64,000 nucleotides of DNA, from assembly GCF_001984215.1 (NCBI RefSeq), contig NZ_CP019420.1:434001-498000 (forward strand), read 5' to 3'. The stretch is from Mycobacterium sp. MS1601 (GTDB taxonomy: Bacteria; Actinomycetota; Actinomycetes; Mycobacteriales; Mycobacteriaceae). Positions within the stretch are counted from its first letter, which is position 1; every line of letters begins with the position of its first letter. Position numbers and translations under genes: made by a program. This document shows, in pieces, positions 18,829-26,978 of the stretch. Under the pieces are notes generated by a model. It worked only from the letters and a program-made list of their open reading frames with translations. It searched no databases and was not told the DNA's origin.

Positions 18829-19506
18829 TCAGCCCAGACGGATCAGTCCGTAGTCGTAGGCGTGCCTGCGGTACACCACCGTGGGCCGATCGGTCTCCTT
18901 GTCGTGGAAGAGGAAGAAGTCGTGCCCCACGAGTTCCATCTCGTAGAGCGCGTCGTCGACCGTCATCGGACGGTCCGGATGCTCCTTGGTACGCACCACC
19001 CGACCGGGGATGTACTCATCGGCGGCTTCCGTGAGGGGCGAGTCCGTGGAGCCCTGCGTAGTTGCGGGCGGGTCGAAGTCCGGCGCGATGGCGGCGGTGG
19101 CTTCGGCCACGGAGACCGGAGTTTTGTCGCCGTAGTGGATCTTGCGGCGGTCCTTGCCTCGCCGCAGGCGTGCCTCGAGCTTGTGGACGGCCGATTCCAG
19201 AGCGGCGTAGAAGCTGTCCGCGCAGGCTTCGCCTCGGACCACCGGCCCTCGACCACGCGCGGTGATCTCGACGTGCTGACAGTTCTTGCGTTGACGACGG
19301 TTCTTCTCGTGGTCGAGTTCGACATCGAACATGTAGATGGTCTTGTCGAAGCGCTCCAGGCGGGCCAGCTTTTCGGCAACGTGTATCCGGAAGTGATCCG
19401 GTATCTCGACGTTGCGTCCTTTGACCACCACTTCGGCGCGCCGCTCCAGCGGCTGCTCGTCGGGGTCGGCCAGCATCTGTGCGGATTGGCTTGTCATGCT
19501 TGACAA
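18829..19506 (-). CDS. hpf: Long-form ribosome hibernation promoting factor
   Basis: The protein has 225 residues. The N-terminal S30AE domain (AEVVVKGRNVEIPDHFRIHV to ALESAVHKLEARLRRGKDRRK) binds the 30S subunit. The C-terminal domain (MTVDDALYEMELVGHDFFLFHDKETDRPTVVYRR, key part MELVGHDFFLF) dimerises and makes 100S ribosomes in related bacteria. It corresponds to M. tuberculosis Rv3241c and the M. smegmatis MPY/RafS family. TTG 19506 is preferred because GAGGAG lies 7 bases upstream; ATG 19497 is an alternative. It has a long leader. Confidence 0.92.
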   Translation of the reverse strand: MSSMTSQSAQMLADPDEQPLERRAEVVVKGRNVEIPDHFRIHVAEKLARLERFDKTIYMFDVELDHEKNRRQRKNCQHVEITARGRGPVVRGEACADSFYAALESAVHKLEARLRRGKDRRKIHYGDKTPVSVAEATAAIAPDFDPPATTQGSTDSPLTEAADEYIPGRVVRTKEHPDRPMTVDDALYEMELVGHDFFLFHDKETDRPTVVYRRHAYDYGLIRLG

Positions 19507-19816
19507 CTCGATACTCCTCTGCGTCGAACGCGAGCGCGTGTCTGGCGTGTACAAACTCGTACAAACATGCGCCGAGGGGCTTAGCGGATACGCACACCCG
19601 TCGGCGCCAGGGGTCGGATATCACCTCCTGTCGCCTCGGGGCGAAGTGGTCTCGCGGGACTGAAAGCCCGGCAAGTCCGGCTGCGATGACTTCACAGCTT
19701 GTTGCAAACGAAGGTAGTCCGAGTTCACCCAAACGTGCCACCTTTTTCGCGCACCTGTTGCGAGTTCTTTCGACCCTCGTTACTTGGAGACCTTGGTCCC
19801 TTGCGGTGGGGCCCGT
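19507..19816 (-). other. 310-bp gap: hpf leader/promoter region
   Basis: No gene of normal length is supported. On the minus strand it holds AGGAGGTGAT (19629-19620), a full match to the 16S rRNA anti-Shine-Dalgarno, but no start codon lies 5-10 bases after it. A 24-codon, Arg-rich reading frame (ATG 19568 to TGA 19494) ends in ATGA across the hpf ATG at 19497. CGCC-TCGG-GGCG at 19632-19643 can form a small hairpin. I do not recognise a known riboswitch. Confidence 0.5.
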
Positions 19817-20455
19817 TCAGGCGTGCGCCAGCGCCAGCACCGCTGCCACCCTGACACCGGCGGTGCTCAACACCCGCACCGATTCGCAGGCAGTGGCACC
19901 CGTGGTCACGATGTCGTCCACAACGAGCACGTCAACCCTGCTAATGAGTTTGCTGGCATCCAGGTGCACGCGGCCCGCCAGGTTGCGTTGCCGGTCCCCG
20001 CTACCCAGGCCCACCGAGTCCCTGGTGCCACGTTTGAGACGCAACGCGGGCGTAACGACGATCTCCGGATGAGCTCTCACCGCGGAGGCGCACAGCCGGC
20101 TCACCGGGTCACCACCGCGGCGGCGGGCGGCGATCCGGCGGGTGGGCGCCGGCACCAGGGCCAGCGGCTCGTCGAGCACGCCCCAGGCGAGCAGCCGGTG
20201 GATCCCGCCAGCCAGCGCGTGCGCCAGCGGCGAAAGCAGATCTACCCGGCCGTGTTCCTTGAGGGCGACAATGGCCCGCCTTCGGGTGCCGGCATGACGG
20301 CCGAGCGCGAAGACAGGCACACCTGGATCGAGCCGCGGGGTGATGACGTGCGGGTCATCGGCGCCGACACGCAGCGCCGTCGCGCACGCGTCACACCAGC
20401 GGGTGCCCGGCGCACCGCAGCCGCCGCACTCCAGCGGCAGGACCAGATCGAGCAT
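19817..20455 (-). CDS. ComF-family phosphoribosyltransferase-like protein (Rv3242c-like)
   Basis: The protein has 212 residues. The N-terminal zinc ribbon has C10, C13, C21 and C24 (LECGGCG and WCDAC). A type I phosphoribosyltransferase fold follows with the PRPP loop VLVVDDIVTTGAT at about 177-189 and RDSVGLGSGDRQRNLAG before it. ComF proteins serve DNA uptake in competent bacteria; in mycobacteria the role is unknown. By position it matches M. tuberculosis Rv3242c. The toxin operon lies immediately upstream on the same strand, with 30 bp to the broken gene, so read-through from it is possible. Confidence 0.88.
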   Translation of the reverse strand: MLDLVLPLECGGCGAPGTRWCDACATALRVGADDPHVITPRLDPGVPVFALGRHAGTRRRAIVALKEHGRVDLLSPLAHALAGGIHRLLAWGVLDEPLALVPAPTRRIAARRRGGDPVSRLCASAVRAHPEIVVTPALRLKRGTRDSVGLGSGDRQRNLAGRVHLDASKLISRVDVLVVDDIVTTGATACESVRVLSTAGVRVAAVLALAHA

Positions 20456-20485
20456 GGTGGCAGTGTGGCCCGGAGGTGTGACAAC

Positions 20486-20809
20486 TCAGGGGTGGTGCCG
20501 TGTTGAGCCGCTGCTGGTGGCGAAAAGTCCGTCGAACATGGTGTGCAAGCGCTTCCGGCGTTCCGAGCCGTCGACAGCCACCAGGTGGGGCAGGTAGGTC
20601 GTCGACCAAGACATCGACCGACGATCGGCGACAAACCCCATCACGAAGGCAGTCGCCGACGTCTCACCGGCAATCTTTTCAGCCGCAGACAGATCAACGG
20701 CGTGGGCGTTCAAGGCCCAGATCAGCTCGTGCAGCCCTTAGCTTCCGACATCGGTGGGGTTGAGCACCTCACACACCAACGCCGTCACGCGGACGTGCTG
20801 GGCCGACAT
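20486..20809 (-). pseudogene. Broken small gene at the end of the toxin operon
   Basis: ATG 20809 begins 5 bp after the stop of the stand-alone ART gene. The frame reads MSAQHVRVTALVCEVLNPTD and three more residues, then TAA at 20740-20738. It stays open in the same frame for 83 more codons (GLHELIWALNAHAVDLSAAE..., later TTYLPHLVAVDGSERR) to the stop at 20486. Together this would be a protein of about 107 residues cut by one nonsense codon. A TTG at 20713 could restart a 75-residue product but has no ribosome-binding site. The family is not recognised. A sequencing error at the TAA is possible. Confidence 0.5.
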
Positions 20810-20813
20810 GAAG

Positions 20814-21269
20814 TCATCTTCCGCGTGGGGAGAATCGGCCCGGTGAGTGGATCGTCACCGCCGGCGCTCTCAGCGCGGCGCCGACCTGCTGCGACACCAC
20901 GTCACGCAATTCGGCTGGACCAGCGGGAAGCTGGGGCGCCTCTCCTGGCTCGGCGAACAGCACCACCTGATTGACCAAGCCGTCGACGGCAACTGATCCG
21001 ACCGGCAAGAGCACAGTTCCCGGAAGTAAAGCGATCTCCTGCTCATCCGGATGCTTCGACAGTGGTGCGATATAGCGGCCTGTGATCGCGACGATCGCAG
21101 CCAGCCGCTCGGCGTGGAAGTTCTCAGATGCCACCCGCGGGCTCAGCGAGCTGGGAAGCACGTTTGTCAGTGTGATAGCTGACGACGGCGGAAGGCCAAG
21201 CATGCCCCGGTAGGTGATCGCTGGGGTTGCGGGCAACTTCAGGAGGGCTTGCTCGAGGCCCGCGGTCAT
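20814..21269 (-). CDS. Stand-alone ADP-ribosyltransferase-like protein
   Basis: The protein has 151 residues and no signal peptide or membrane segment. It carries the three marks of R-S-E class ADP-ribosyltransferases with normal spacing: ITYRG (R21), LPSSLSPRVASENF (S41/S43, then the conserved A-x-x-F) and DEQEIALLPGT (E76-x-E78). The last 60 residues are Pro/Ala-rich without a known domain. ATG 21269 overlaps the stop of the immunity-like gene by four bases (ATGA), so it is translationally coupled. It differs from the ART domain of the large toxin, so it is not a simple duplicate. It could be an orphan toxin module, a co-delivered effector or a decoy; the assignment rests on motif reading only. 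Confidence 0.6.
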   Translation of the reverse strand: MTAGLEQALLKLPATPAITYRGMLGLPPSSAITLTNVLPSSLSPRVASENFHAERLAAIVAITGRYIAPLSKHPDEQEIALLPGTVLLPVGSVAVDGLVNQVVLFAEPGEAPQLPAGPAELRDVVSQQVGAALRAPAVTIHSPGRFSPRGR

Positions 21270-21832
21270 AGATCCTTCTCTCTGGCTTCGATTGCATCGA
21301 CGATGGCACGTGCGGCGCGTACAACGAAATCAGGTGAGTGAGCCTCGCTGTGGATGTCCCACTGCCAGCTGCCGATATATGTGAGTTCGCCGCTCGGCCG
21401 ACCGGGGAATCCCACCTGTATCAGGTCGGACTCGGGAATCGGCTGTAGCGGCTCACCAAACTTCCGGATGAGCTGAGTGACCACCTCCGGAGAGTTCGTG
21501 ACATAGGCAGGCGAGCTGTCCGTTCCGACAAAGATTGCGTATTCAGTGGGCGAACCGTCTCCGAGATCGGTTCTACCGACGGCGATTGTGACACCCTCTG
21601 CTCCCACTGACAGGTGCACTCCGACATCCGAGGCTCGCGCTTCGACGCCGAAAGAGTACAGATCCGACCCGAGCTTCGTCAGGCGATCCGTTGGCCAGGT
21701 GGCCAGAAACTGGGACGGCTCGCATCCTCCCAGGGACCACCGTCGACGGTACGGAGCGGACAGGTAGATGTCGCTACGCACGTGTTCGCGTAACCAACCG
21801 GCGATCGCGTCCCCGGACTGCAACAACTGCAC
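21266..21832 (-). CDS. Probable immunity protein for the ART toxin (possibly Imm61-like)
   Basis: The protein has 188 residues, is cytosolic and acidic, and is Trp-rich near both ends (WLREHVRSDIYLSAPYRRRW; SWQWDIHSEAHSPDFVVRAA). GTG 21832 lies two bases after the toxin stop, with AGAAGGA overlapping the toxin end as ribosome-binding site. This is the place where M. tuberculosis encodes the antitoxin IFT after cpnT. The sequence does not look like IFT to me and recalls the Imm61 family of actinobacterial immunity proteins, but I cannot confirm that. Function is inferred from position and size. Confidence 0.6.
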   Translation of the reverse strand: MQLLQSGDAIAGWLREHVRSDIYLSAPYRRRWSLGGCEPSQFLATWPTDRLTKLGSDLYSFGVEARASDVGVHLSVGAEGVTIAVGRTDLGDGSPTEYAIFVGTDSSPAYVTNSPEVVTQLIRKFGEPLQPIPESDLIQVGFPGRPSGELTYIGSWQWDIHSEAHSPDFVVRAARAIVDAIEAREKDL

Positions 21833-21834
21833 GG

Positions 21835-24498
21835 TTATTCCTTCTGCCTCAAAATGACTCGCATCACGCCATTTTCATCAAGCTGAGCGGAAATCACCTC
21901 AAAGCTCGATGATCGTGGGAACAGAACCTCCGATTCATCCGCATACTTCGAAAGCTGTGTCACGTCGACCCCATTGTGCCCCTCCACCTTCAAGAGCAAG
22001 GGTGTCTCGTTGGGACCTGCGCCCCTTGCGAATGACTCGGCGACGAACTGATCCTTGCTGCTGCTGAAGAAGGCGCCGTCAGTGAACGTCTTCCCTACCT
22101 CGAACTTCGAGAGGAGTTCGTCAGGTGCGCGCAACCCTCGCCATGTGATTGACGACGCATCAGATGGGTCGGCCCGATAGGGCGGCAACGATGCCAGCCC
22201 GTCGTCGGTCTTCTGAATCTGCGCCTCGAGCGCCGAACGCTGCTCAGGAGTCATGTCGTCGATGGACCGAGCTCCAAGAGAGTATTTTTGCGAGTCGGAC
22301 AACGGATCGACATCACGCAAGTACGCATTGAACGCGTCATAGTCCTGGGTCGTGTAGCGGTAGATTCCCTCGACTCCCTCCTTCGAGAGTGCCGGGTAGG
22401 CATCGGAAACTTTCGTCGCCCACTCATCGAACCGAGCGGGATCGACGGGTCCACCCGGCAGCCGAAACTCGTTGTTGATATCGGTGAGGTCCGGAAACAC
22501 CGCGTCTTCCGGAGCCCTGTTGGCGGGCGGGTCCGTCAACCCGGTGTGCGGCGGATTGTTGGCACCGTCGCCTGGGGAACCGTGTCCACCGCTGGGTGAT
22601 CCGTCCGGCGGGTGCCCTCCGGCACCCGCGCCCGATGCGCCGCCAAATGTCGCGTGGCTGCTGTCGCCGGATCCACCACTTGCGCCAGGTCCTGCGTATC
22701 TGCCGTTCCCTTGCTGCCCCGGGCCGTGGTCGAGCGGTGCTCCGCCGCCGGTGGGCGACCCACCGCCGAAAGGTGAGCTTTGTCCAGGAGAACTCGCGCC
22801 GCCGCCAGATCCAATCCCACCTCCGCCAGCCCCTGGAGGTGCTGACAAGCCTTCTGAACTCGCTTGTGACGGTGCCGACACAGCTGAGCCACCGGCGACG
22901 TCTGCGTCGGAGATCGGCCTGGCAGGGAGCGGCTTGTGTTCAGTGGGACCGAGATGTGTTTGTGGCGGGACCGACGCTGACACCGGTGCACCAGACTCGG
23001 GCTCAGGCACCTTGAATTGTTCTGGCGGAGGTACCGGCGCACCACCTGTCGGCGTCTTCGGCGGGTCCGGCACCGACGCGGGAGTCGGAGATCCGCCGAC
23101 GGGAACGTCCGGACCCTTCGGCAGCTCCGGAACCTTCGGAATGACAGGGGTTTTCGGTAGTTCGAGATGCGGCGCCACACGGCTGACCGCCTCGGCTGTT
23201 TCGGCGGCGCCGTGTCCCAGGGTTCCGAGCTTGCTCGCGCCGCCACCGGGAAGGAAGAAGGTGGCGACGTCGAACGCACTGCGCCCCAGCGCCTCGGCGG
23301 GATTGGTCTTCCACAGATCCCAGTGCACGGTCTCCTTGCCCACCTGGAGCCACGCATCGCCGGTCCCGGCCCACCCGTCCTCGTCGGCACCCACCAACGG
23401 GGCCATGCCACTGACCAGCTGGCGGTAAGAGTCGAGGCTGCCCTGCGGGTCGACCACCGCCCGCTGGGGACTGTAGGTCCACGCACCTTCGACGAGCTCC
23501 CACGCTTGCAGCCCAAATCCCTTGCTGACCTGGGCCATGTCGTCGATGATCTGGCCCACGGGGTTGCCCTGGAGAAACTGTTCCCACTCCTTGTCGGCCA
23601 GCTTCAGCATGCTCTCGGCGATGGTGGCTGCCGCACCGACCATGGGCTTCAGTTCGGCCATCAGGGCGGACACCTGGGATGCGAAGTTGTCGACCACCGT
23701 TTTGATGTCTTCGGCGATCTGCTTGATCTCCGATTCCTCGTCGTCGGTGAGGAAATCCCAGATGATCTTCGCGCCGGTCATCGGATCGCAGATGCGCGCC
23801 AGCAGGTCGATGATCGCGGCGTGCACCTCGTCAACTTTGTCGGCGTAAGAGATCAACTTCGCCGCTACGGACGTGGTATGTGACATCACTTCGGATGCCG
23901 CGTTGAGTGAGTCGGCGAACGCCTTCCCCATTGCTTCCGCTTCCGGAATCTGCTGAGCGCCAATGACGCCCAGCGCGGGCGCCGCCGTCGTCTGCGTCAC
24001 CAGCAGCTCGGTGCCCGCCGCCATCCACGCGCCGGCGGCAGTGCGGAGCTGCGCGGAATCAGCTGTGGGCCAGATCATTCCGATGTACTTGCTGACCCAC
24101 CCGAAGCCAGGTGGTGCTGGGATGCTGCCGCCTACCGATGTGGGCGGTTGCCCGGAGGCTATCGATCCGCTGGCGGCGGGCACCGGCAGCGGTTCGGCCG
24201 CTCCCCTGCCGTCGGACAACGCTTCGGCCATCGAATAGTTGTGCGCCGACATCCGCACGCCGTCACCGAGATTGACCAGACCGTTGCGGGATGCGGCGAA
24301 AGCCTTGAGCAGGCCGGCGGCTGCGGAATCGTAGGACTCCCCGATGGCCGAGCCCACGGGATCATCCCCGCACATACCGCCGCACCCCGACAGCGTCCCG
24401 GCCAGCGTCGACATGGTCCAGCCGATGTCCTTACCGACATCGGTCAGTGTGACGCCGGCGCCGTCGAGCGCGGCGGGATCAACCGACAGCGGGGCCAT
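21835..24498 (-). CDS. CpnT-like type VII secreted toxin with C-terminal ADP-ribosyltransferase domain
   Basis: The protein has 887 residues. Residues 1-435 resemble the CpnT channel/translocation region: MAPLSVDPAALDGAG, LGDGVRMSAHNYSMAEALSD, YIGMIWP, LLARICDPMTG, NPVGQIIDD and HWDLWKTNPAEALG. Residues 440-665 are a low-complexity Pro then Gly/Ser linker. Residues 680-887 form an ADP-ribosyltransferase-like domain: TWRGLR (R787), FFSSSKDQFVAESFA (S812-S814) and DESEVLF (E855-x-E857). CpnT of M. tuberculosis ends instead in the TNT NAD glycohydrolase. There is no Sec signal; two WXG100 genes directly upstream point to ESX export. The start lies 3 bp after the WXG100 stop. ExE suggests Arg as acceptor; the target is unknown. 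Confidence 0.85.
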   Translation of the reverse strand: MAPLSVDPAALDGAGVTLTDVGKDIGWTMSTLAGTLSGCGGMCGDDPVGSAIGESYDSAAAGLLKAFAASRNGLVNLGDGVRMSAHNYSMAEALSDGRGAAEPLPVPAASGSIASGQPPTSVGGSIPAPPGFGWVSKYIGMIWPTADSAQLRTAAGAWMAAGTELLVTQTTAAPALGVIGAQQIPEAEAMGKAFADSLNAASEVMSHTTSVAAKLISYADKVDEVHAAIIDLLARICDPMTGAKIIWDFLTDDEESEIKQIAEDIKTVVDNFASQVSALMAELKPMVGAAATIAESMLKLADKEWEQFLQGNPVGQIIDDMAQVSKGFGLQAWELVEGAWTYSPQRAVVDPQGSLDSYRQLVSGMAPLVGADEDGWAGTGDAWLQVGKETVHWDLWKTNPAEALGRSAFDVATFFLPGGGASKLGTLGHGAAETAEAVSRVAPHLELPKTPVIPKVPELPKGPDVPVGGSPTPASVPDPPKTPTGGAPVPPPEQFKVPEPESGAPVSASVPPQTHLGPTEHKPLPARPISDADVAGGSAVSAPSQASSEGLSAPPGAGGGGIGSGGGASSPGQSSPFGGGSPTGGGAPLDHGPGQQGNGRYAGPGASGGSGDSSHATFGGASGAGAGGHPPDGSPSGGHGSPGDGANNPPHTGLTDPPANRAPEDAVFPDLTDINNEFRLPGGPVDPARFDEWATKVSDAYPALSKEGVEGIYRYTTQDYDAFNAYLRDVDPLSDSQKYSLGARSIDDMTPEQRSALEAQIQKTDDGLASLPPYRADPSDASSITWRGLRAPDELLSKFEVGKTFTDGAFFSSSKDQFVAESFARGAGPNETPLLLKVEGHNGVDVTQLSKYADESEVLFPRSSSFEVISAQLDENGVMRVILRQKE

Positions 24499-24501
24499 CG
24501 G

Positions 24502-24795
24502 CTAGATCGACCACATTTTCGCGTTGAGGGAACTGGCGCCGGAGTAATTGTCGTGCGCTTCCCCGCCTGCGGTGTGCAGTTTCTGCAGTGCATCGCGCAT
24601 GGTGGCGGCGCCTTCGGTCCACAGCTGATGGGCGGCCTGATGCGCGGCGGCCGCCTCGCCGTCCCACCCCAGGTGCAGGTTCTTGACCACTGCGTCGATC
24701 TCGGACAACAGACCGTCGAGGGTGGTCTGGAAGGTCGACATGCGCTCCACCGCGTCGGCCAGCCCCTGGGGATCCACCGAGAATGCCTCAGCCAT
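24502..24795 (-). CDS. WXG100 protein, EsxE-like
   Basis: The protein has 97 residues, a two-helix hairpin with the WXG turn as W-D-G in LHLGWDGEAAAAH. It starts MAEAFSVDPQGLADAV; ATG 24795 overlaps the stop of the preceding gene (8 bases), fitting coupled translation, and gives the normal WXG100 length. A longer in-frame ATG at 24828 would overlap the neighbour more. By order it equals EsxE in the M. tuberculosis esxF-esxE-cpnT cluster and probably pairs with the next protein as the heterodimer needed to export the toxin. Confidence 0.85.
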   Translation of the reverse strand: MAEAFSVDPQGLADAVERMSTFQTTLDGLLSEIDAVVKNLHLGWDGEAAAAHQAAHQLWTEGAATMRDALQKLHTAGGEAHDNYSGASSLNAKMWSI

Positions 24796-25090
24796 GCGGG
24801 CCGCCCAATTGCGCTCGGGCGGCGTCATCCTGGGCGGCGAACTCCTGGCCGGCGTGCCCCAGCAGGTCGGCCATGATGGCCAGCCCTTTCTCCACCTCGT
24901 CGGCCCCGGCGGACCACATCACGTACGCCTCTTTGTAGGTGCCGCCGGACTGCCCGCGCCAGGAGGCGAGCATCCCCTCCACCTGAGAATCCAACGTCTG
25001 CAGTTGCTTGAGCAGATGCTCGGCCGCCGCCGACAACGATGAACATGTTCCCGCCAGCACCGCCGGATCGACCCGCAGTTCCCCACTCAC
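24788..25090 (-). CDS. WXG100 protein, EsxF-like
   Basis: The protein has 100 residues. It starts SGELRVDPAVLAGTC after a GTG, with helices either side of the W-R-G turn in LASWRGQSGGTY and a second conserved part YKEAYVMWSAGADEVE. It is the first gene of the toxin operon. GTG 25090 gives exactly the family length but has a weak ribosome-binding site; TTG 25126 behind AGGTG is the alternative. The frame is open much further upstream, but that stretch overlaps lpqB antisense and is not protein-like. Confidence 0.82.
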   Translation of the reverse strand: MSGELRVDPAVLAGTCSSLSAAAEHLLKQLQTLDSQVEGMLASWRGQSGGTYKEAYVMWSAGADEVEKGLAIMADLLGHAGQEFAAQDDAARAQLGGPHG

Positions 25091-25113
25091 AGGAGTGAAC
25101 GTATCGACTTGAC

Positions 25114-25129
25114 GAATTGCGCTCAATTC
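25114..25129. promoter_or_regulatory. Inverted repeat in the toxin operon promoter region
   Basis: GAATTG, spacer CGCT, CAATTC: a perfect 6-bp inverted repeat in the 127-bp gap between lpqB and the toxin operon, 24 bp upstream of the first WXG100 start. It could be an operator; no regulator is encoded nearby. Confidence 0.4.
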
Positions 25130-25217
25130 ACCTAGCCCGAGCAAACTCCATGCGAACGCCACCACGAGAACGCCCAGTTCATCTATGACGCGGCGTTCAT
25201 CTACCTCTGCTGACCCG

Positions 25218-26978
25218 TCAGCCGGGCAGCACCGGCACTGCGCCGGCCACCAGCAGGGGCTGCACACCCCGCCACGCAAGTTGGTTCTCGGTGCCCGCGG
25301 CGGAGAGCTGGATGACACCGGCACGATCGGCGACGTAGACGGCGGCGGGGCTGGCAGCCACCGTGGTCACCGGCATCCGCAGATCATCGCTGGGCCCATC
25401 GGAATTCACCCCGTCGAGGTTGACGAACGAGACCGGGTGGGCGCTGTCGTTGCGGGTGACCACGATGTCGTCACCGGTGCGCCACGACAACGACACCACC
25501 GACTCACCGAGCCCGAAACCCAGGCGCCGCGGATACGTCAGCGCGAATTCCCCGCCTGGTAGCAGCTCGACACCGGCCAGGATCACCTGCCCGTCGATCA
25601 CCATGGCCGCCCGGGTGCCGTCCCTGGACAGCTGCAGCTCGGAGATGACGCCGGGAAACCTGGTGGACACCGCGGTGGCGTCGACGGGAATCTGGGCAGG
25701 CTCCCCGGAAGCGGCCTCGCGGATGACACGCAGGACGATGTTGCCGTCGACGACGATCCAGACCGCCTGATCCAGAGCCCAGGTGGGTCGCGACAGGCTG
25801 CGCGCAACGGTGGAGCGCTCGCCGTCGCGTCCCAGGGCACCGATCCACAGATTGGATTCCTGGTCCGGCGCTCCAGCGCGCAGTGTGGTGACCGACGCGA
25901 CCTGCTGACCGTCACGCGACAGCGATGCAGCACGCTGGTCCGGCATCTGGCCGAAGGAACCAGGCACCCGCGTCGCACGCTCGCCATCGAGGAAATGCAA
26001 CGAGCCGCCCACCAGTGCGTGCAGTCCTGCCGCCGCGCCGTCGGCCGCGCCGGGGTCGGTGGCCGCCACATCGGAGGTGTTCCAGCCGTCGGCAAAACGT
26101 TCATCGAGCGGCGCGCCATCGACGTCGATCACGTACGGGCCCTTGATGTCTGCGCGCGCCAGTGTCCAGATGATCTGAGCGGCCAGCAGCTGCCTGCTGT
26201 GCGGATCCGTGGTGGACAGGTTCTCCAGCTGGATGCGGGCACCGCCGTATCCGCGGCCGACCCCGGTTTTGCCGCCGTCGGCACGCGTCACCGGACCCCG
26301 CAACCGCAGCGGCTCGGCCACCATGTTGCGCACCGTGTTGGCCATCTCCGACCGCGGACCCGAGATCAGTTTGGTCACCAGTTCGGTGGCCAACTGATCT
26401 GAGTCCGAGACCGCGACGTAGCGGGGATCGGGGGCCATGGTGGAGCCGGTGGGGTCGACGAAGTACAGCGTGTGGCGCTTGTAGGTGGCCTGGAACTGCT
26501 GCCAGTCCAGGAACACCCCGTTGGGCAGGCGGTCTATCCGCCAGCCGTCCTCTGTCTTGACCAATTCGATGGCACCGGGATCCGGAAGCGCACCCTCGGC
26601 GGTCTCGAACACCCCGATATCCGACAGTGAACCCAGGATGTCGGCCCGCATGGACACCGAAACTCTATCGGCACTGCGGGTTTCGACGAACACCACCCGG
26701 TCGAGCAGCAGCGCACTGCCCGCGTCGTCCCAGGAGCTGGACGCGGACTCGGTGAGGAACTGGCGCGCGGCGAGGTGTCGGTTGGCCGGATCAGCCGTCG
26801 CCTTGAGGAACTCCCGCAGCAACAGATCGGGCTCCATGCCCGGAGTCGGCTTGGGCAGGCTGGGTGGCGCTGAGCGCTCCACCGTGCCGATGGCCTGTGG
26901 CGCCGAGGAATTCGGCACCCCGGCGCACCCCGACAATGTTGCCGCCATGACCATCATTGCGGCCGCGATGCGCTTCAC
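25218..26978 (-). CDS. lpqB: Lipoprotein LpqB, accessory of the MtrAB system
   Basis: The protein has 586 residues. The N-terminus is a lipoprotein signal ending in the lipobox L-S-G-C (Cys near 18). A GerMN-like domain follows ([20 protein letters not shown], key VDPTG), then a beta-propeller-like C-terminal region. LpqB interacts with the MtrB sensor at the outer face of the membrane in mycobacteria and affects cell division and surface properties. GTG 26978 overlaps the mtrB stop by four bases. It is the last backbone gene before the toxin operon. Confidence 0.95.
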   Translation of the reverse strand: MKRIAAAMMVMAATLSGCAGVPNSSAPQAIGTVERSAPPSLPKPTPGMEPDLLLREFLKATADPANRHLAARQFLTESASSSWDDAGSALLLDRVVFVETRSADRVSVSMRADILGSLSDIGVFETAEGALPDPGAIELVKTEDGWRIDRLPNGVFLDWQQFQATYKRHTLYFVDPTGSTMAPDPRYVAVSDSDQLATELVTKLISGPRSEMANTVRNMVAEPLRLRGPVTRADGGKTGVGRGYGGARIQLENLSTTDPHSRQLLAAQIIWTLARADIKGPYVIDVDGAPLDERFADGWNTSDVAATDPGAADGAAAGLHALVGGSLHFLDGERATRVPGSFGQMPDQRAASLSRDGQQVASVTTLRAGAPDQESNLWIGALGRDGERSTVARSLSRPTWALDQAVWIVVDGNIVLRVIREAASGEPAQIPVDATAVSTRFPGVISELQLSRDGTRAAMVIDGQVILAGVELLPGGEFALTYPRRLGFGLGESVVSLSWRTGDDIVVTRNDSAHPVSFVNLDGVNSDGPSDDLRMPVTTVAASPAAVYVADRAGVIQLSAAGTENQLAWRGVQPLLVAGAVPVLPG

